From the NCBI GenBank assembly GCA_900539715.1, contig UQDA01000004.1, positions 62,001 through 126,000 on the forward strand: a DNA stretch of 64,000 nt. The letters are read 5' to 3'. This DNA is from an uncultured Lachnospiraceae bacterium. GTDB lineage: Bacteria > Bacillota > Clostridia > Lachnospirales > Lachnospiraceae. Every line of letters starts with the position of its first letter. Positions within the stretch are counted from its first letter, which is position 1. Position numbers and translations under genes: made by a program. Of the stretch, positions 45,473 to 54,929 are shown one piece after another. Below the pieces are notes generated by a model. The model searched no databases and had not been told where the DNA came from. It saw only the letters and a list, made by a program, of their open reading frames with translations.

Positions 45473-46945
45473 CTATCGTGTACGTTTGCTCTTTAATATT
45501 TCCTGTATCCTGCTTTCCATTGCTGCCGTCATCTCCGGATGCTCCCACGCCACATTCCGCTGCTGCCCGATGTCATAATCCAGCTGATACAGCTGAGGAT
45601 CTTTTGAGGCGCCCGTTTCCATATTAACATGCTCCATATAGGGACTTCCTTCTCCCGGAGAAAGATAAACCCAGCTTCCTTTGCGAAGCACTTTGCGGCA
45701 TGCCATATCTTCTGTCAGGATTTCCTCTCTTCCTTCCGGTTCTTCCCCGATCAGGGCATGGAACAGATTCCGGCTGTCTGCCGCATCTGTCTCTGACAGT
45801 TCTGCTCCCAGCATATGGGCAAAAGACGCATACAGATCCACCTGACCGATCAAGGCATCTGAAACGCCCCGGCGAACAAGTCCCGGACAGCTTACCAGAA
45901 ACGGGATTCTTGTCCCGCCCTCAAATCTGCTGTATTTTCCGCCGCGTAACGGTCCGGCCGGACAATGCGTTCCGTTCAGTTCTCTGGCCTGATCCTGATA
46001 ACCGTCATCTAATACCGGTCCGTTATCACTCGAAAATACAAGGAGGGTTTTCTCCCGGATACCCAGCTCCTCCAGTTTCTTTAACAGCTCTCCCACGCAC
46101 CAGTCCATCTCAGCGATCACATCACCTCTCGGACCAAGCTTCGTTACTCCGCGAAACCGTTCTGACGGCACACGCGGTACGTGCGGCTGATGAAGCGCAT
46201 AATATAGGAAAAACGGCTGCTCTTGTTTTGTGTTTTCCTCCACAAAGGAAAGCGCCCTGTTTAAAAAAGTCTCTGCCAGATCCTCATCCTTCCAGATTGC
46301 TTTTTGACCGCCTTTCATATATCCGATTCTTCCAATCCCGTTTATCAGACTGAAATCATGCCCGTGGGAAGAATGCATCCGGAGCATTTCCGGATTTTTA
46401 TGATAAGTAGGAATATCTTCAAACGGACATTCCTGTGTATAGGAAACCGATATCGGATCGCTTTCCTCCAGGTTTGCCACTTTTCTGCCGTCCACATATA
46501 CACATGGTACCCTGTCCGCAGTTGCCGGGAAAATAAAAGATTCCTCAAATCCCAAATCGACCGGAGTGATATTTATCTCTCTGTTCCAATCAATGGGTGC
46601 GCTCCCGTCGCTTAATCCCAAATGCCATTTTCCTACGATACCCGTGCGGTATCCCACTTCCCGAAACATTTCCGCCATTGTCTTTGTTCCGGGCTCTATG
46701 ATACACTGTGCATCTCCCGGCAGAATATGCGCCCTGTCATTCCGGAACGGATAACGTCCGGTAAGCATACTGTAACGTGATGGCGTGCACACCGCTGAAG
46801 CCGAATATGCATCATAAAACTTCAGTCCCTCCCTGCATAAACGGTCTACATTCGGTGTTTCCACCCGACAGCTTCCATAGCAGCTCAGATCTCCAAAACC
46901 AAGATCGTCCGCATATATAATGATCACGTTACGCTGATCACTCAT
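45473..46945 (-). CDS. Sulfatase, S1 family (B), arylsulfatase A-like
   Basis: About 490 residues. IIIYADDLGFGDLSCYGS carries the two N-terminal metal Asp, Cys53 lies in SAVCTPSRYSMLTGRYPFR, KWHLG is the conserved Lys/His motif and VFSSDNGPVLDDG the C-terminal metal Asp/Asn. This resembles the arylsulfatase A/GALNS branch active on galactose- or N-acetylgalactosamine-6-sulfate, though specificity is not certain. The open frame up to 47179 overlaps the PLP enzyme; ATG 46945 follows GGAGG. Confidence 0.92.
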   Translation of the reverse strand: MSDQRNVIIIYADDLGFGDLSCYGSCRVETPNVDRLCREGLKFYDAYSASAVCTPSRYSMLTGRYPFRNDRAHILPGDAQCIIEPGTKTMAEMFREVGYRTGIVGKWHLGLSDGSAPIDWNREINITPVDLGFEESFIFPATADRVPCVYVDGRKVANLEESDPISVSYTQECPFEDIPTYHKNPEMLRMHSSHGHDFSLINGIGRIGYMKGGQKAIWKDEDLAETFLNRALSFVEENTKQEQPFFLYYALHQPHVPRVPSERFRGVTKLGPRGDVIAEMDWCVGELLKKLEELGIREKTLLVFSSDNGPVLDDGYQDQARELNGTHCPAGPLRGGKYSRFEGGTRIPFLVSCPGLVRRGVSDALIGQVDLYASFAHMLGAELSETDAADSRNLFHALIGEEPEGREEILTEDMACRKVLRKGSWVYLSPGEGSPYMEHVNMETGASKDPQLYQLDYDIGQQRNVAWEHPEMTAAMESRIQEILKSKRTR

Positions 46946-46971
46946 TTCCCCATCCTCCTTTTTCATTTTTC

Positions 46972-48174
46972 TCATTTTTTCCGGAACTCTCCCGTAGCTT
47001 CCCTCGCCGCGCGAAGCCGCTCCATTGCTGTGCACAGCATCTCTTTGCTTAAGGCAATGTTCATCCGGATGAATCCCCGACTGTCCGGTCCAAACATCTC
47101 TCCTTTGTAAACGCCCACTTTCGCCTGCTGAACAAACCACTGCTCCCTCGCTTCTTCTGTAAGCCCGTCTCCTCTGCAATCAATCCAGAGAAGATACGTT
47201 CCCTCACGAGGCATTACTGTCCATTCCGGGAAATACTGCTTCAAAAAATTTCTCACCAGATCTTCATTCCGATCAATATAGTCCAGAACTGCCTCATGCC
47301 ATTTTCCGCATTCCGTATAGGCAGCGCACAATGCCTCCTGAGCAAAAGCCGTGGGATTATGCATCCCGACCCGATAAATCTGTCTTTCCACATTTTTGCG
47401 GATATTTTCCTCCGGAATAATCAGAAACGAAACGATCATTCCCGGCATGTTAAAAGTTTTTGCCGGAGAAGATGCAATGATCAGACGCTCTGTGTTCTGC
47501 TCCAGAAGATTCAGGGCAGTATGAAATTTTGCACCTTTCCGGATCAGATCCCCGTGGATTTCATCCGAAAAAAGGATCAACTCATGTTTTCTGCAAAATG
47601 CCCCCAGCCGCTCCAGTTCCTCTTTATCCCAACACCGCCCTGTTGGATTATGCGGATTGCACAGGATCAGCATCCGGGTATCCGGCGTTACCATCTCCTC
47701 CATCCGGTCAAAATCCATTTCATAACGCCCGTTTTTCCATACAAGAGAAAGCTCCGTCACCGCTCTTCCGGCCTCTGTCACAGCAGTCTTCAACGGGCCG
47801 TAAACTGGCGTATGCATCATTACCCGTTCTCCGGTCCGCAGGAACGCTTCTGTACAAAGCCCTGCTGCAATATTGATCCGGGGACAGAACACAATCCACT
47901 CCTTTTTCACCGACATCCCGTATTGCGTTTTATACCAGTCCTGTATTGCTTCAAAAAAACCATCATCCACATCGGTATAGCCTAAAACGCCTCTGTCTGC
48001 GACTCTTCTTACCGCATCCAAAACCGGCTCAGGCGTCTTAAAATCCATATCTGCAACGCCCATCTGGATCATATCAGGCACCCCGTATTCCAGATCCATC
48101 GTGTCCCATTTTGCACTGTGCGTTCTGCGTCTGTCTATAATAGTGTCAAAATCGAATTTTTCCGTCTGATTCAT
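46972..48174 (-). CDS. PatB/MalY-family PLP-dependent enzyme (aminotransferase or C-S lyase)
   Basis: 400 residues, fold-type I. Cofactor and substrate motifs: ILCNPHNPTGRCW, LFSDEIHGDLI, and the Schiff-base Lys in ASSPAKTFNMPGM. The family includes cystathionine beta-lyases (PatB, MalY). Its ATG overlaps the stop of sulfatase C by four bases and it lies 26 bases before sulfatase B, so it is an integral part of the sulfatase operon. Why a C-S lyase or aminotransferase sits here is unclear. Confidence 0.9.
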   Translation of the reverse strand: MNQTEKFDFDTIIDRRRTHSAKWDTMDLEYGVPDMIQMGVADMDFKTPEPVLDAVRRVADRGVLGYTDVDDGFFEAIQDWYKTQYGMSVKKEWIVFCPRINIAAGLCTEAFLRTGERVMMHTPVYGPLKTAVTEAGRAVTELSLVWKNGRYEMDFDRMEEMVTPDTRMLILCNPHNPTGRCWDKEELERLGAFCRKHELILFSDEIHGDLIRKGAKFHTALNLLEQNTERLIIASSPAKTFNMPGMIVSFLIIPEENIRKNVERQIYRVGMHNPTAFAQEALCAAYTECGKWHEAVLDYIDRNEDLVRNFLKQYFPEWTVMPREGTYLLWIDCRGDGLTEEAREQWFVQQAKVGVYKGEMFGPDSRGFIRMNIALSKEMLCTAMERLRAAREATGEFRKK

Positions 48175-49655
48175 TCTCCATTCCTTTCTCCGTAATAGTA
48201 GTTCAGTCTCAGATCAAACGGCTTTGTGCTTCCGCAGCGGTCAAGCTGTCCGCTCCCTGTCACTGTATATTTTCTGCCATCCGTTTCTTCCCGGGTGTAA
48301 GTCTCAAACCAGTGCTCCATCGCCTCTTTCAACTTTATAACCGTTTCTGCATAAGCGCTGTTTCCATACAGATTATAATTTTCCTCCGGATCATTCTCCA
48401 TATCAAACAGCTGGTTTGGCCCTTCGGGGAATCGATCCACGTATTTCCATTTTTTTGTACGGATCATACGGGTGTTGCTGTACTCGTCGAAGACCACCAC
48501 GCGTTCTGCAGCTTCTTTTTCCGGATTTTGGATCAGCTCTGCCATGCTGTGCCCCGGCTGCATCGGTTCCCTCTCCCATCTGCATCCTGCAAGCTCCAGT
48601 ATCGTCGGATAAAAATCATACTGACTGGCCATTTGATGACATACGGCTCCTCTGACTCCCTGCGGCATACGGATGATAAGCGGAACCTTGATTGCCGTAT
48701 CATACATATTCTGAGGATACGTTCCGTTTCCTTTCCCCCAGATGCCATGGTGTCCCATATTCATCCCGTTATCTGCAGTAAAAATCACAACTGTATTTTC
48801 CAGGAGTCCCTTTTCCTCCAGCTCATCCATGATTTTTCCAATGCCGGCATCCATCGCACTGATCGCGGCATAATATCCTCTTAAGTTTTCTGCCCGTTTC
48901 TTTGGCGTATCCCCTACCGGCGCACTGGCTACCTGATTGGGATGCACCGGAAGATCCGGCGTCGCATCAAATTTACAATCTCTGTACCAGTCCAGATACT
49001 CCTTTTTATGCTGTTCTTCCTCCCACGGGCTGTGAGGAGCCGTATAATGAACACTTAAATAAAAAGGAGACTCCCCTTGTGAAAACGTGCCGATATATTC
49101 TACTGCCTTTTCCGTGATCAGATCTGTTATATACCGCTTCGGTGCAGAAAAAACGCCGTCCTCGCAAACATCCGGATCAAAATAGTGGATACATCCGCCT
49201 GCTCCGATCGTAAACCACTTTTCAAATCCCTTTTTCTTTTCTGCATTGTTTCCCAGATGCCACTTCCCACTCAGCCCGCATACATATCCGCTTTCGGCAA
49301 GCTCCTCTATATAGGTTTTATGTCCTTCCAGGTATTCGATCGGTTTGTCTTTTCTGGCAAACTGCCGATGCTGCGCCATCTCAGGATAGCGGTCGGTATC
49401 AATATTGCCGCCGGAAATCCAGTCCAGAACACCGTGACAGGAGGGCATCTTTCCCGTTACGATCGACGCCCTTGCCGGAGAACATACCGGAGACGCGCAA
49501 TAAAATTCGTCAAACCGCACGCCACCCGCTGCCAGTCTGTCCAGATTCGGCGTACGGATATCATGATTTCCGGCGCATCCCATTGCCCATGCTCCCTGGT
49601 CATCCGATAAAATAAATACGATATTCGGCCGTTTCTCCTTCTTTACTGTCTCCAT
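48171..49655 (-). CDS. Sulfatase, S1 family (C)
   Basis: 494 residues. VFILSDDQGAWAMGCAGNHD holds the N-terminal Asp pair, formylglycine Cys58 is in ASPVCSPARASIVTGKMPS, KWHLG near residue 129, and FTADNGMNMGHHGIWGKGN the C-terminal metal site with extra residues that may define substrate. No signal peptide. Ends overlapping the PLP gene start. Confidence 0.92.
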   Translation of the reverse strand: METVKKEKRPNIVFILSDDQGAWAMGCAGNHDIRTPNLDRLAAGGVRFDEFYCASPVCSPARASIVTGKMPSCHGVLDWISGGNIDTDRYPEMAQHRQFARKDKPIEYLEGHKTYIEELAESGYVCGLSGKWHLGNNAEKKKGFEKWFTIGAGGCIHYFDPDVCEDGVFSAPKRYITDLITEKAVEYIGTFSQGESPFYLSVHYTAPHSPWEEEQHKKEYLDWYRDCKFDATPDLPVHPNQVASAPVGDTPKKRAENLRGYYAAISAMDAGIGKIMDELEEKGLLENTVVIFTADNGMNMGHHGIWGKGNGTYPQNMYDTAIKVPLIIRMPQGVRGAVCHQMASQYDFYPTILELAGCRWEREPMQPGHSMAELIQNPEKEAAERVVVFDEYSNTRMIRTKKWKYVDRFPEGPNQLFDMENDPEENYNLYGNSAYAETVIKLKEAMEHWFETYTREETDGRKYTVTGSGQLDRCGSTKPFDLRLNYYYGERNGE

Positions 49656-49658
49656 CCG

Positions 49659-50972
49659 CTATTCCTCCCGATACACATAATCTCCGACTTCTTTTTTCAG
49701 CTCTTCCAAAAGCTCCTGTTTCACCTGAAAAAAAGCCGGGTCTGATACAATATTTTCCGCTTCCTCCGGGTCTTTTTTCAAATCAAACAACATAACCGGT
49801 TCCATCCGCTCCGAATTCACTACCAGCTTGAACCGCTCATTTCTCATCATATACCATGGATTTGATGTCATATGATTTTCCGCAAACACCGGACGATGTT
49901 CCGTATGATTCCCCTCGATTAGCCCCAGCAGGCTTTCGCCCGGAAGCTTCTTTTTACTCCTGCCCCCCGCAAGCTCCATACAGGTCGGATAAAAATCCAC
50001 CGCCGAAACAGGCGTTTCCACAAGCTTTTTCTGCTCCATCCACGGAATTCTGACAATCAGCGGAACCCCGCAGGAACGCTCATAGGGCAGGCACTTATTT
50101 TTCATCCCGTGACTCCCCTGCATATCTCCGTGATCCGAGGAAAAAATAACGGCTGTCTGATCTGCAATTTTCAACCGTTCCAGTTCATTCAGTATCCGTC
50201 CTACATTCGCGTCGATCTGGGATACCATCGCATAATACAGTTTTAAGTATTCCTGCATATTCCCGCCATAACGTACAAAATCCGGACAAAGTTCATAAGG
50301 TCTGGGACTGTAGGGTGAATATGTCGGTGTATAGGGATCGACCGGTTTATACTGCTCCGGCATCGGAAGCTCTACGTTATCATACAAATGCTCATACTTC
50401 TCTGATGGCTGCTCCGGATAGTGAGGCGCCTGAAAGAAAATTGTCTGCAAAAAAGGAATCCCCGCCCCGGCCAGCTCTCTCATCCGTTCAATCCCCAGAC
50501 TGGCTGTCACATCCGTCCGATGCGCATCAAACTTCCTCTCTGCCCCTTGTTCATCATAGAAGCAGACGTCATCCCTGAATCCATTATAGCACTGATATCC
50601 CAGGAAATGTTTATGCCCTGCCCGATATTTTTCCGGAACAGGACCATTGCCATCCGCTCCCAGATGAAGCTTTCCGACAAATCCTGTCTCATATCCCAAC
50701 CGCGCAAGCTCCTTTGGCAGAGTTTCCTCATTCTCTCTCAGCGCCTGTCCGTTTTTCTGTACGCCGCAATCCTTACTATAACAGCCCGAGTATAAAATCC
50801 CCCGAAACGGTCCGCATACCGGATTATTGGAATACGCATTGCAGAACAATGTTCCTTCCTCTGCCAGCCTGTCCAGATTCGGTGTTTTTACATAAGGCGA
50901 TACCGCTCCCAAAGCATATTTGTGCATCTGATCCGTCAGGATCAGCAATATATTCGGTCTTTTCCTTTCCAT
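49659..50972 (-). CDS. Sulfatase, S1 family (D)
   Basis: About 437 residues from ATG 50972, which follows GGAGGAG; the frame open to 51083 runs through a hairpin and is rejected. LLILTDQMHKYALGA is the N-terminal metal region, Cys53 is in NNPVCGPFRGILYSGCYS, and FSSDHGDMQGSHGMKNK the C-terminal metal region. First sulfatase of the run, three bases before sulfatase C. No signal peptide. Confidence 0.92.
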   Translation of the reverse strand: MERKRPNILLILTDQMHKYALGAVSPYVKTPNLDRLAEEGTLFCNAYSNNPVCGPFRGILYSGCYSKDCGVQKNGQALRENEETLPKELARLGYETGFVGKLHLGADGNGPVPEKYRAGHKHFLGYQCYNGFRDDVCFYDEQGAERKFDAHRTDVTASLGIERMRELAGAGIPFLQTIFFQAPHYPEQPSEKYEHLYDNVELPMPEQYKPVDPYTPTYSPYSPRPYELCPDFVRYGGNMQEYLKLYYAMVSQIDANVGRILNELERLKIADQTAVIFSSDHGDMQGSHGMKNKCLPYERSCGVPLIVRIPWMEQKKLVETPVSAVDFYPTCMELAGGRSKKKLPGESLLGLIEGNHTEHRPVFAENHMTSNPWYMMRNERFKLVVNSERMEPVMLFDLKKDPEEAENIVSDPAFFQVKQELLEELKKEVGDYVYREE

Positions 50973-50984
50973 CCGCTCCTCCAT

Positions 50985-51047
50985 AAAAAGTGTGTGCATA
51001 AACGTGTTTTTATTCGATAGGAAAGGTCCTTTCCTATCGAATAAAAA
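50985..51047. repeat. Composite intergenic element, copy 2 (20-bp perfect palindrome)
   Basis: AAAAAGTGTG (50985-50994), 12-base gap, then a perfect 20-bp inverted repeat with a single central base (51007-51026, 51028-51047), abutting a terminator hairpin. It sits 12 bases upstream of sulfatase D and shares its plan with the element at 29262-29326. Confidence 0.55.
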
Positions 51048-51075
51048 AGCTGCGCGTTTTCCGCGCAGCTTTTTT
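51043..51075 (-). terminator. Terminator of the ABC importer operon
   Basis: Stem GCTGCGCG (51049-51056) / CGCGCAGC (51062-51069), 5-base loop, with A6 and T6 flanks, immediately after the second permease gene. It separates importer and sulfatase transcription. Confidence 0.8.
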
Positions 51076-51079
51076 CCGG

Positions 51080-51973
51080 TCATCCCTTCACGGAACCGAT
51101 CATAACACCTTTTACAAAGTATTTCTGTACAAAAGGATACATAATCAGAACAGGCAGCGAAGAAATAATGATTACACCATATTTGATCGTACGGGCGATC
51201 AGCTTCATATGCTCCAATGTTTCCGGATCCAGTCCTTCCGGATCTACAGACTGTCCTGTGATCAGGATATCTCTCAGAATCAGCTGCAGCGGATACAGCT
51301 CCGCTCTTGTTACATAAATCAATCCGTTAAAGAAGGAGTTCCAGTGTCCTACCGCATAATAAAGGATCATGATTGCAATGATTGCCTTTGACAGCGGAAT
51401 CACGACGGAAATAAAATATTGAAAAATACCGCATCCATCAATTTCTGCTGCTTCCTGAAGCTCCATCGGAAGCGTATTGATGAAGAATGTACGGGTCAGA
51501 ATCAGGTTAAATACGGAAAAAGATCCAAGGATCATCAGAACATACGGCGTATCCACCAGATGCAGCCCTTTTACAACCAGATAGGTCGGGATCAGACCGC
51601 CGCCGAAATACTGGGTGATGATCAGCATCTTCATAATGAAATTACGTCCCGCCATATCTTTTCTGGAAAGCGCATATCCCGAAGGAATTGTCAGAAACAG
51701 CGCAAACAGTGTACCAAAGAAGGTATACCGGATCGTATTGTAATAACCGGTCCAGATTCTTTTATCCCGGAGAATATATTTATATCCATCCAGATTAAAA
51801 CCCTTCGGCAAAAACAGAACCTTTCCTGAAGCTACCATGTTCGGATCGCTGACGGATGCGATCACTACGAAGTAAAGCGGATATAAAATCGCAAGGGTAA
51901 GCAGGATCACAATGCCATATACCATCATCAAAAAAAGTGCATCGGAAGGATTATTTTTAATTTTTTTAATCAT
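51080..51973 (-). CDS. Carbohydrate ABC transporter permease, CUT1 (MalG/LplC-type)
   Basis: About 297 residues with six membrane segments starting at LMMVYGIVILLTLAILYPLYFVV. The EAA loop that docks the ATPase is EAAEIDGCGIFQYFISVVIPLSK. The C-terminus FVQKYFVKGVMIGSVKG is typical of LplC. ATG 51973 follows AAGGAG, 11 bases after the first permease. No ATPase gene is present, so a shared MsmX-type ATPase is expected. Confidence 0.93.
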   Translation of the reverse strand: MIKKIKNNPSDALFLMMVYGIVILLTLAILYPLYFVVIASVSDPNMVASGKVLFLPKGFNLDGYKYILRDKRIWTGYYNTIRYTFFGTLFALFLTIPSGYALSRKDMAGRNFIMKMLIITQYFGGGLIPTYLVVKGLHLVDTPYVLMILGSFSVFNLILTRTFFINTLPMELQEAAEIDGCGIFQYFISVVIPLSKAIIAIMILYYAVGHWNSFFNGLIYVTRAELYPLQLILRDILITGQSVDPEGLDPETLEHMKLIARTIKYGVIIISSLPVLIMYPFVQKYFVKGVMIGSVKG

Positions 51974-51984
51974 GTCATTTCTCC

Positions 51985-52935
51985 TTACCACAGACTTACA
52001 TCTGCTACTTTTTTCGCAATCTTATTGACCGTCAGCAGTAAGATCAGGTTAATAATGTTGTTAAACAGACCAATCGCAGCGGAATAACTGAACTGTCCGC
52101 CCTGAATACCGATTTTATAGGTATAGGTCGAAATAATCTCAGAATAATTCAGGTTTACGCTGTTTTGCAGAAGGAAAGCCTTCTCAAAACCAACGCTCAT
52201 GATTTCACCGGTTCTCATGATCAGCATGATGACCATTGTAGGAACGATTGCAGGAAAATCAATATGGCACAGTCTCTGGAACATATTTGCTCCATCCACC
52301 TTTGCGGCCTCGTGCAGCTCCGGTCCGACAGAAGTCAATACCGAAATATACATGATCGAACCCCATCCGAGATTCTGCAGCACACCGGACCATACATAAA
52401 TATGACGCCATTTACCCGGATCTGACATAAATCCGACCGGTTCAATTCCAAACAACATCAAAAACTGATTGATAATACCGTCACTTGCAAGGAAAATCGT
52501 GATCATACCGCAGAAAACTACCATGGAAATGAAATGCGGTGCATAGGTAACCATCTGTGAGAATTTTTTAAATTTTCCTTTATTGATATAATTCAAAACA
52601 AGCGCAAAGAGAATCGGGAGGGGGAAGCCGGCGATCAGCGAATATAAGCTGACCGCCAGAGTATTCCACAGCAGGGTTCCGAACTGATAGGATTCAAAAA
52701 ATGTCTTGAAATGCTTCAGTCCTACCCATGCGCTTCCCCAGATTCCATCCGCCGCCCTGAAGTCTTTAAATGCAAGCTGAATTCCGTACATCGGTACATA
52801 ACTAAACAGGATGACATATAACAGCATCGGAAGCACAAACAAATAGCAGACCCAGTTTTTCTTCAGCATGCTCAGACTGTTTAATTTTTTAAGCTTTCCT
52901 GTACGGGTAATTCCGTCTTTCTCTTTCCCCTTCAT
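51985..52935 (-). CDS. Carbohydrate ABC transporter permease, CUT1 (MalF/LplB-type)
   Basis: About 316 residues with six membrane segments (first: WVCYLFVLPMLLYVILFSYVP, then YGIQLAFKDFRAADGIWGS). The EAA loop is HEAAKVDGANMFQRLCHIDFPA. It pairs with the MalG-type permease to form the channel. ATG 52935 follows GGAG. Confidence 0.93.
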   Translation of the reverse strand: MKGKEKDGITRTGKLKKLNSLSMLKKNWVCYLFVLPMLLYVILFSYVPMYGIQLAFKDFRAADGIWGSAWVGLKHFKTFFESYQFGTLLWNTLAVSLYSLIAGFPLPILFALVLNYINKGKFKKFSQMVTYAPHFISMVVFCGMITIFLASDGIINQFLMLFGIEPVGFMSDPGKWRHIYVWSGVLQNLGWGSIMYISVLTSVGPELHEAAKVDGANMFQRLCHIDFPAIVPTMVIMLIMRTGEIMSVGFEKAFLLQNSVNLNYSEIISTYTYKIGIQGGQFSYSAAIGLFNNIINLILLLTVNKIAKKVADVSLW

Positions 52936-52948
52936 GGCGCACTCCATT

Positions 52949-54604
52949 CTAACGGCTGAAATAGTCGTTTACATAATCCTGGCAAAGCTGCTTATATTCT
53001 CCGCACTTTAAGTTTTCCAGTGTCTTTAAATGCTCCTGCCACTTTGCTTCATCCACGCCATTGATGATGGAATCTGCAACAAATTTATTCAGGTAAGTAT
53101 CGATATCTGTTTTCAGGATGACTCTTCTCTCCTCATTTGTCGGATCAGAAGACATTCCGGAAGGAAGACCCTTTACTGCCATCGGAAGCATTTCACCCAG
53201 AGCCACCTTACGATAGTTCGGTGTAGGTGTTTCCGGATCATCTACCATCAGCTGATCGTAGTTCTGTCTCCACAGAGAAGGAGTTGTGCCTGCAAAGCTC
53301 TCTGCGTTTCTGTATTCTCCGCCATTGGAGTATCCGCCGGCAGCCTCCAGAACCTCAGGCTTCATCAGAATCCACTGATATTTCTCCTCGCCGTCTGCTT
53401 CTACCTTTTTCCATCTTACATCTTCTGCACCACGCCCCCACAGAAGAGCTTCTTCAACAGAAGAGTTGATATAGTCATACCATCTGATCAGCGCTTCAGG
53501 GTTCTTACATGCATTTGTGATTACGAAGTTATCGCCGGGATATGCATTGTTCTGACATACCATCTGTTTGCCATCTGCACCTTTCAGCAGCGGAAGCGGA
53601 ACATATCTGTCTGCATCGGATGTTCCATCTCCGTTATTCACGCCGCTGTCACTTCCGGTATAGTTGATATGCATACCGATCACATCGCCTGCAGCACCCT
53701 TGGAATCATACTGCTCCTGGCTCATCGTAAATACATCTTTGTCAATCAGGCCTTCTTTATACAGATCGCTTAAGTAAACAAGGCAATCATAGTAGCCCTG
53801 CTCCTCCGGGCTGAATACAACTGTGTTATCTTCTTTTAAGAAAACATGGCTTGCATTTTCTACAACACCCCAGGGTCCGAAGAAGTTCTCGATTGCATTT
53901 GCCCAACCCCATACGTTCATAAATGTAAACGGAATCTCATCCTTCTGGCCGTTTCCATTGGGATCCTGATCTCTAAACGCTACCAGAACCTCTTTTAACT
54001 CTTCCGGAGTTGTCGGCATTTCCAGATTCAGCGCCTTTAACCAGTCTCTGTTGATCCAGCACAGAGAGTCTATCATATTAGAGAAGGATTCATCGCCGAT
54101 CGGCATGCAGCGGATCTGTCCGTCCGGAGCGATCAGGCTGTTCGGATAATCATCTCTTGTCTCAAAAAATGCACTTACGTTCGGAGCATAGTCTGTCATA
54201 TAATCATCCCATGCAACAAGCTGCTCATAATACTTGGATACATCCACGCCGCCGCAGATTGCATCCGGTAAGCTGTCGGTGCTGAATAATATGTTGATCT
54301 TCTCTGCCCATCCGGACTTCGGGATTTCTACCCATTCAATATGGATTCCGGTTTCCTCTTCCGTCCGCTTAACGCATTCACGCTCTGCCGCTGCTTTTAA
54401 CTCACTTGTCTGAGGTACTGCAATGGTAAAAGTAATGGGTTCATTTACAATCGGAAGCCCCTCTTTATTTACCGTCACCTCACTGGCCTGTGCAGCCGCT
54501 GTCGCCTTCTCCTCTTCCTTTCCGCCGCATCCTGTCAGCAGCCCCGCTGCCATAGATGCTGTCAGAAGAATCGCTGTCAATCTGGTTACATCTTTCTTTT
54601 TCAT
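52949..54604 (-). CDS. Extracellular solute-binding lipoprotein of the importer
   Basis: About 551 residues, family 1 binding protein of the large LipO type used for oligosaccharides. Signal peptide with lipobox LLTGCGGK (Cys about 26), an Ala/Glu-rich linker, then a long binding domain rich in Trp (CWINRDWLKALNLEMPTTPEE, VWGWANAIENFFGPWGVVE). Start ATG 54604 follows GGAGGG. First gene of the importer operon. Confidence 0.93.
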   Translation of the reverse strand: MKKKDVTRLTAILLTASMAAGLLTGCGGKEEEKATAAAQASEVTVNKEGLPIVNEPITFTIAVPQTSELKAAAERECVKRTEEETGIHIEWVEIPKSGWAEKINILFSTDSLPDAICGGVDVSKYYEQLVAWDDYMTDYAPNVSAFFETRDDYPNSLIAPDGQIRCMPIGDESFSNMIDSLCWINRDWLKALNLEMPTTPEELKEVLVAFRDQDPNGNGQKDEIPFTFMNVWGWANAIENFFGPWGVVENASHVFLKEDNTVVFSPEEQGYYDCLVYLSDLYKEGLIDKDVFTMSQEQYDSKGAAGDVIGMHINYTGSDSGVNNGDGTSDADRYVPLPLLKGADGKQMVCQNNAYPGDNFVITNACKNPEALIRWYDYINSSVEEALLWGRGAEDVRWKKVEADGEEKYQWILMKPEVLEAAGGYSNGGEYRNAESFAGTTPSLWRQNYDQLMVDDPETPTPNYRKVALGEMLPMAVKGLPSGMSSDPTNEERRVILKTDIDTYLNKFVADSIINGVDEAKWQEHLKTLENLKCGEYKQLCQDYVNDYFSR

Positions 54605-54723
54605 ATACACCCTCCTGATATGTGATTTATCTTTGCTCCCGTCCCTGACTTTTCTTTACCGGTCCGGGCGCCCTTGAGCTGATATCAGAATATCTCATTT
54701 CTCTTCCTGTGTCTATCGTCCTT

Positions 54724-54876
54724 TGTTGAATGTTTTGTGCATCTTTTTCTGTTTTTGGCATTTTTTATGCCATAAATTCAACAAGATAATGTCTTTTCTT
54801 TCATTTTTGAATGGCAATTCAACATCGTTTGATAAAACACGATAGCAAAACGCCAAAATCATTTTATTTTTCAACA
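54724..54876. promoter_or_regulatory. Four TTCAACA repeats upstream of the importer operon
   Basis: The octamer ATTCAACA (or TTTCAACA) occurs at 54776-54783, 54817-54824 and 54869-54876, and inverted at 54724-54731. They sit 120-270 bases upstream of the binding-protein gene, in a 390-base gap (54605-54994) without genes. Likely AraC binding half-sites. A GGCAT/ATGCC hairpin lies near 54757-54771. No convincing -35/-10 pair was found. Confidence 0.45.
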
Positions 54877-54929
54877 ATATGTCTATGTATTTTATTTTGA
54901 AAGGTTATAAATCCGCTGCTGCCTGACGC

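Noticed and set aside
46946..47179. N-terminal extension of sulfatase B
   Set aside because: Would overlap the PLP enzyme by 200 bases and does not resemble any sulfatase N-terminus.
54825..54850. Possible CcpA cre site upstream of the importer operon
   Set aside because: The stretch around TGCTATCG resembles half of a cre site, but the other half mismatches at several fixed positions.
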